64,000 nucleotides of DNA from Pectobacterium peruviense. Its GTDB lineage: Bacteria > Pseudomonadota > Gammaproteobacteria > Enterobacterales > Enterobacteriaceae. A program made the translations under genes and the position numbers. This document shows positions 60,471 to 64,000 of this stretch, piece by piece; position 1 is the stretch's first letter, and every line of letters starts with the position of its first letter. Below the pieces are notes generated by a model, which was not told the origin of the DNA, did no database searches, and saw only the letters and a program-made list of their open reading frames with translations. The stretch lies in the NCBI RefSeq assembly GCF_002847345.1, contig NZ_LXFV01000001.1, forward strand, positions 372,001 through 436,000, in the 5' to 3' direction.

Positions 60471-62044
60471 CAGTCAATCACCCGTCCTTTGAATGCAAAC
60501 AACCCCTGTGGCCGTTTCTGAATAAACAACACGATCAGTACCAAAATGACGATTTTACCCAGCACTGCGCCGATCTGCGGTTCCAGCACTTTGTTGAGAA
60601 TGCCGAGGCTAAATGCAGCCACCACTGTCCCTGCAAGCTGTCCGACGCCGCCCAACACAACGACGAGGAAGGAATCGATGATGTAACCCTGTCCCAGTTC
60701 CGGCCCGACGTTACCCAACTGAGACAGTGCCACACCACCCAGCCCCGCTATGCCAGATCCGAGACCAAAAGCCAGCATATCGACGCGTCCGGTCGGCACG
60801 CCGCAACAGTCCGCCATCGCCCGGTTTTGCGTCACCGCCCGCACATTCATGCCGAGCCGTGTTTTATTGAGTAATAACCAGGTGAGTAACAGCACGCCGA
60901 GGACAAACAAGATCACCGCAATACGGTTATACGGCAGCACCAGATTCGGCAACAGGCGCAGCCCGCCGGACAGCCACGCAGGGTTCGCGACTTCCAGATT
61001 CTGCGTACCGAACAGCATCCGCACCAGTTGGATCAGCATCAGGCTGATACCCCACGTTGCCAGCAGCGTTTCCAGCGGACGACCATAGAGATGGCGAATC
61101 ACCGTGCGCTCCAGCGTCATGCCAACACCCGCCGTGATAAAGAAGGCCACAGGCAACGCCAACAGCGGATAATACGGCAGCCAGGCCGGCGCAAACTGCT
61201 GGCACAGCGACTGCACCAGCCAAGTCGCGTACGCGCCCAGCATCAACATTTCACCGTGTGCCATGTTGATGACGCCCAATAATCCATAGGTGATCGCCAG
61301 CCCCAGCGCCGCCAGCAGCAAAATCGAGCCAAGCGACAGCCCGGTAAACGCCTGCCCTAACAGATCGCCGACGATCAAACTTTGCTTAATCTGATCCAGA
61401 CTCTCCTGCGCTGCCGCACGCACACCGGTATCTGATTCATTCGGTGCCTGCGTCAACGGCTGTAACAGTGCCTGCATTTGCGGATCGCCGGTCTGTCCTA
61501 ATCGTTTAACCGCATCAAGACGCACCAGTGGGTCGGCAGCACTTAACTGGCGGGTAGCAATAGCGATATTCAGCGCATCGTGCACCTGTGCGTCTTTCTC
61601 TACCTCAAGCCGTTGTACCAATAGCGGCAGTTGCTCCGCACTGCTGTCACCTTGCAATTGCCGCACCGCATTCAGGCGCGTTGCGACCTCATCACTGACT
61701 AACTGGTGTGAAGCCAGCGCGGTGGCAATCAGCACGCGCAGACGGTTATTCATAAACAGTTTTTTAGTCGCGCCAGTCGGTTGAGCATGCCCTTCCAGCG
61801 GCGTTAACGTGCCTTGCACATCCATAAACGGCTGTTGATTCTGATCGAGTACCACCGATTCGGCGCGCAGTGCCTGTAGCAGCGGCAAGCGCGCAGGCTC
61901 CGGCGCAGCGGCCCATTGTTGCAGTAGCTCTGCCTGCTGCGTGCGGCTGGCGGCGGCGAAATCGGCTGCGGGCCCAGCCTGTGCTAACACAGGAAGCATC
62001 AGACACAGCGACAGCACAAACGTAGATAATTGACGATTAATCAT
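60470..62044 (-). CDS. urtB: Urea ABC transporter permease UrtB
   Basis: A 524-residue LivH-like permease. It begins with a signal-like segment (MINRQLSTFVLSLCLMLPVLAQA), then about 210 residues of HEAT-like helical repeats on the periplasmic side, and ends in the usual eight-helix permease domain (GLAITYGLLGVINMAHGEMLMLGAY; GIAGLGGVALSQLGNVGPELGQGYIIDSF). The extra N-terminal domain is normal for UrtB and separates it from LivH. The ATG at 62044 has GCGGA upstream and starts the signal peptide. Confidence 0.9.
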   Translation of the reverse strand: MINRQLSTFVLSLCLMLPVLAQAGPAADFAAASRTQQAELLQQWAAAPEPARLPLLQALRAESVVLDQNQQPFMDVQGTLTPLEGHAQPTGATKKLFMNNRLRVLIATALASHQLVSDEVATRLNAVRQLQGDSSAEQLPLLVQRLEVEKDAQVHDALNIAIATRQLSAADPLVRLDAVKRLGQTGDPQMQALLQPLTQAPNESDTGVRAAAQESLDQIKQSLIVGDLLGQAFTGLSLGSILLLAALGLAITYGLLGVINMAHGEMLMLGAYATWLVQSLCQQFAPAWLPYYPLLALPVAFFITAGVGMTLERTVIRHLYGRPLETLLATWGISLMLIQLVRMLFGTQNLEVANPAWLSGGLRLLPNLVLPYNRIAVILFVLGVLLLTWLLLNKTRLGMNVRAVTQNRAMADCCGVPTGRVDMLAFGLGSGIAGLGGVALSQLGNVGPELGQGYIIDSFLVVVLGGVGQLAGTVVAAFSLGILNKVLEPQIGAVLGKIVILVLIVLFIQKRPQGLFAFKGRVID

Positions 62045-62102
62045 CGCAATGTCCGCCATATTAGAGAGGGAATCCCCGTCCAACCGTTGGACGGGGCGAC
62101 GT

Positions 62103-63371
62103 TTACTGTGCGGCTTTTATTGGATGATCGGGCTTCTTATCATTGCCGGCGATGTACGGGCTCCACGGTTGGGCGCGAACCGGTTTATCGGTTTGCCAGA
62201 CCACGTTGAACTGACCATTTTCCTCGATTTCGCCAATCATCACTGGCTTATGCAGATGGTGGTTGGTGCTGTCCATCGTCAGCGTAAAGCCATCCGGTGC
62301 GGCAAAGGTTTGACCCGCCATAGCGGCACGTACTTTATCCACGTCCGTGGTGCCCGCTTTCTCTACCGCCTGCGCCCACATGTGAATCCCGACGTAGGTG
62401 GCTTCCATCGGATCGTTAGTCACTACCGTGCCCGAATTCGGCAGGTTTTTCGCTTTGGCGTAGGCTTTATAGGCTTCGACGAATTGGGTGTTGGTTGGGT
62501 TCTCAACCGATTCAAAGTAGTTCCACGCCGCCAAATGGCCGACTAGCGGTTTGGTATCGATACCGCGCAGTTCCTCTTCACCTACCGAGAACGCGACAAC
62601 TGGCACATCGGTCGCTTTGATGCCCTGATTCGCCAGCTCTTTATAGAACGGAACGTTGGAATCGCCGTTGATGGTAGAAACTACCGCCGTCTTACCGCCC
62701 GTCGAGAATTTCTTGATGTTGGAAACGATGGTCTGATAATCGCTGTGCCCGAACGGCGTATAGACTTCCTCAATATCCTTGTCCTGCACGCCTTTTGAAT
62801 GCAGGAACGCGCGTAGGATCTTGTTGGTGGTACGCGGATAGACATAATCGGTACCCAGCAGGAAGAAACGCTTCGCTGCCCCACCGTCTTCACTCATCAG
62901 ATATTCCACGGCAGGGATCGCCTGCTGATTCGGTGCCGCACCGGTATAGAATACGTTCGGCGACATCTCTTCGCCCTCATACTGCACCGGATAGAACAGC
63001 AGCCCGTTTAACTCTTCAAACACCGGCAGCACCGATTTACGCGACACCGATGTCCAACAGCCGAAAACCACCGCCGCTTTATCCTGCGTTAGCAACTGAC
63101 GCGCCTTTTCAGCAAACAGCGGCCAGTTCGACGCGGGATCGACAACTACCGGCTCCAGTTTTTTACCCAACACGCCGCCTTTAGCATTGATCTCATTAAT
63201 GGCCATCAGTGCCACATCTTTCAGCGGCGTTTCCGAAATCGCCATCGTGCCGGACAGCGAATGCATTACCCCGACTTTGATGGTTTCCGCCGCCTGCACG
63301 CTCCAGGTCAACCCCATACCAACCACTGTCGCAGACAGCGCAAAAACTTTTAGCAATGAACGTCTTTTCAT
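62103..63371 (-). CDS. urtA: Urea ABC transporter substrate-binding protein UrtA
   Basis: A 422-residue periplasmic urea-binding protein of the Leu/Ile/Val-binding (FmdD/AmiC) type. The signal peptide runs MKRRSLLKVF to SVQA. ETIKVGVMHSLSGTMAISETPLKD, VVFGCWTSVSRKSVLPVFEE and FYPVQYEGEEMSPNVFYTG are diagnostic. Its start overlaps the GntR stop by four bases (ATGA), so the two are translationally coupled. It is the first transporter gene of urtABCDE. Confidence 0.94.
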   Translation of the reverse strand: MKRRSLLKVFALSATVVGMGLTWSVQAAETIKVGVMHSLSGTMAISETPLKDVALMAINEINAKGGVLGKKLEPVVVDPASNWPLFAEKARQLLTQDKAAVVFGCWTSVSRKSVLPVFEELNGLLFYPVQYEGEEMSPNVFYTGAAPNQQAIPAVEYLMSEDGGAAKRFFLLGTDYVYPRTTNKILRAFLHSKGVQDKDIEEVYTPFGHSDYQTIVSNIKKFSTGGKTAVVSTINGDSNVPFYKELANQGIKATDVPVVAFSVGEEELRGIDTKPLVGHLAAWNYFESVENPTNTQFVEAYKAYAKAKNLPNSGTVVTNDPMEATYVGIHMWAQAVEKAGTTDVDKVRAAMAGQTFAAPDGFTLTMDSTNHHLHKPVMIGEIEENGQFNVVWQTDKPVRAQPWSPYIAGNDKKPDHPIKAAQ

Positions 63372-64000
63372 TTATTAGCCCTTAAGTCGTGTTGAGTGAG
63401 AATGGAATCGTGTGATGCGTCTGGTGAAGCTGGTTCTGTAGTAACTGACTGAGGCCGTGCCTGCTGTAGCATGTGTAAGGTGATCTTCCTGACTTCGGCC
63501 TTACTGACCGCAATGTGGTCGGTTAGAATGCGCTGCGCCTCCTCAGTGTGTTGTTGCAATATCGCTAGCAAAATCTGGGCGTGTTCTTTATAGGTCGCGT
63601 CGATGCGATCCTCACGGGTGAAATCGAGACGGCGAATAATGCGGATTTTCTCCGTCAGTTCGCCGTGAATCCGAGCCATTTCACTGTTGCCCGCCGCCAT
63701 AACCAGCCCACGGTGAAACCCTTCGTCGTAGCGGGACACGGTCTTTCCATCATCCAGACGCGGTTCCTCAATCCAGAAGCGTTTCAGATCCGCCAATAAC
63801 TCGGCGCAGCGCCCCGGCGGCATCCCGCACAGTCGACGAATGGCTTCGCGCTCCAGCACAATGCGGAAGTCATACAGTTCTTCGAAATACTCAAAATCAA
63901 AGGGGCGCACCTGCCAGCCGCTGCGAAAATAGACTTCGACATACCCTTCCCGCTCCAACCAGAACAGCGCCTGACGCACCGGCGTGCGGCTAACCGACAT
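63368..64000 (-). CDS. GntR family regulator, FCD domain, truncated by window edge
   Basis: The visible 210 residues begin inside the winged helix-turn-helix (SVSRTPVRQALFWLEREGYVEVYFRSGWQV), so the true start lies beyond base 64000. The FCD effector domain follows (EYFEELYDFRIVLEREAIRRL; FHRGLVMAAGNSEM; HAQILLAILQQHTEEAQRILTDHI) with its metal/ligand histidines. Cotranscription with urtA suggests it senses a nitrogen compound linked to urea and controls this operon. That link is inferred. Confidence 0.88.
   Translation of the reverse strand: MSVSRTPVRQALFWLEREGYVEVYFRSGWQVRPFDFEYFEELYDFRIVLEREAIRRLCGMPPGRCAELLADLKRFWIEEPRLDDGKTVSRYDEGFHRGLVMAAGNSEMARIHGELTEKIRIIRRLDFTREDRIDATYKEHAQILLAILQQHTEEAQRILTDHIAVSKAEVRKITLHMLQQARPQSVTTEPASPDASHDSILTQHDLRANK

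Overview
The window reads as chromosomal DNA of a soft-rot enterobacterium (Pectobacteriaceae, most likely Pectobacterium). This rests on core gene blocks laid out as in Escherichia coli (ogt-fnr-uspE; pntAB beside ydgH; hemA-prfA-prmC-sirB2-sirB1-kdsA opposite lolB-ispE-prs-ychH-pth-ychF), on an ascG/ascFB beta-glucoside locus, and on ERIC-type palindromic repeats. No rRNA, tRNA, CRISPR array, integrase or transposase was seen.

Layout. 1-3.3 kb: the 3' part of sodC, then a solute-binding protein and a Gfo/Idh/MocA oxidoreductase. 3.8-22 kb: conserved core genes for DNA repair (ogt), anaerobic regulation (fnr), stress (uspE), transhydrogenase (pntAB), KDO synthesis (kdsA), release factor and its methylase (prfA, prmC), haem (hemA), lipoprotein sorting (lolB), isoprenoids (ispE), PRPP (prs) and translation quality (pth, ychF). 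22-28 kb: accessory genes (DUF4303-like protein, MFS exporter with divergent LysR, metallo-beta-lactamase-fold hydrolase, periplasmic protein).

27.5-36 kb is the most unusual part. It holds an ATP-dependent RNA ligase gene followed directly by an HD-phosphoesterase/polynucleotide-kinase fusion, which looks like an RNA end-healing and sealing cassette behind a promoter and a GC-rich leader of about 310 nt. Just after the kinase gene, a catabolic segment of about 4 kb (SMP-30 lactonase, small DMT transporter, amidohydrolase, LysR) is bracketed by two diverged copies of the kinase 3' end plus the start of the next gene. This indicates that the segment was inserted into the locus. An AT-rich HNH-domain gene follows.

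36-44 kb: VOC protein, inositol-monophosphatase-like phosphatase, the ascB-ascF operon with divergent ascG, and an M28 aminopeptidase fused to an autotransporter barrel. 45-55 kb: a ClbS-like protein and a sulfur locus (two luciferase-like monooxygenases, M20 deacylase, flavin reductase, two paralogous amino-acid-binding proteins, GNAT acetyltransferase, permease, ATPase). Its gene content matches the acetylation-oxidation-deacetylation salvage of S-alkylcysteines known from Bacillus. 55-57 kb: arsRBC. 57.8-64 kb: urea transporter operon urtABCDE, translationally coupled to an upstream GntR/FCD regulator that runs off the right edge.
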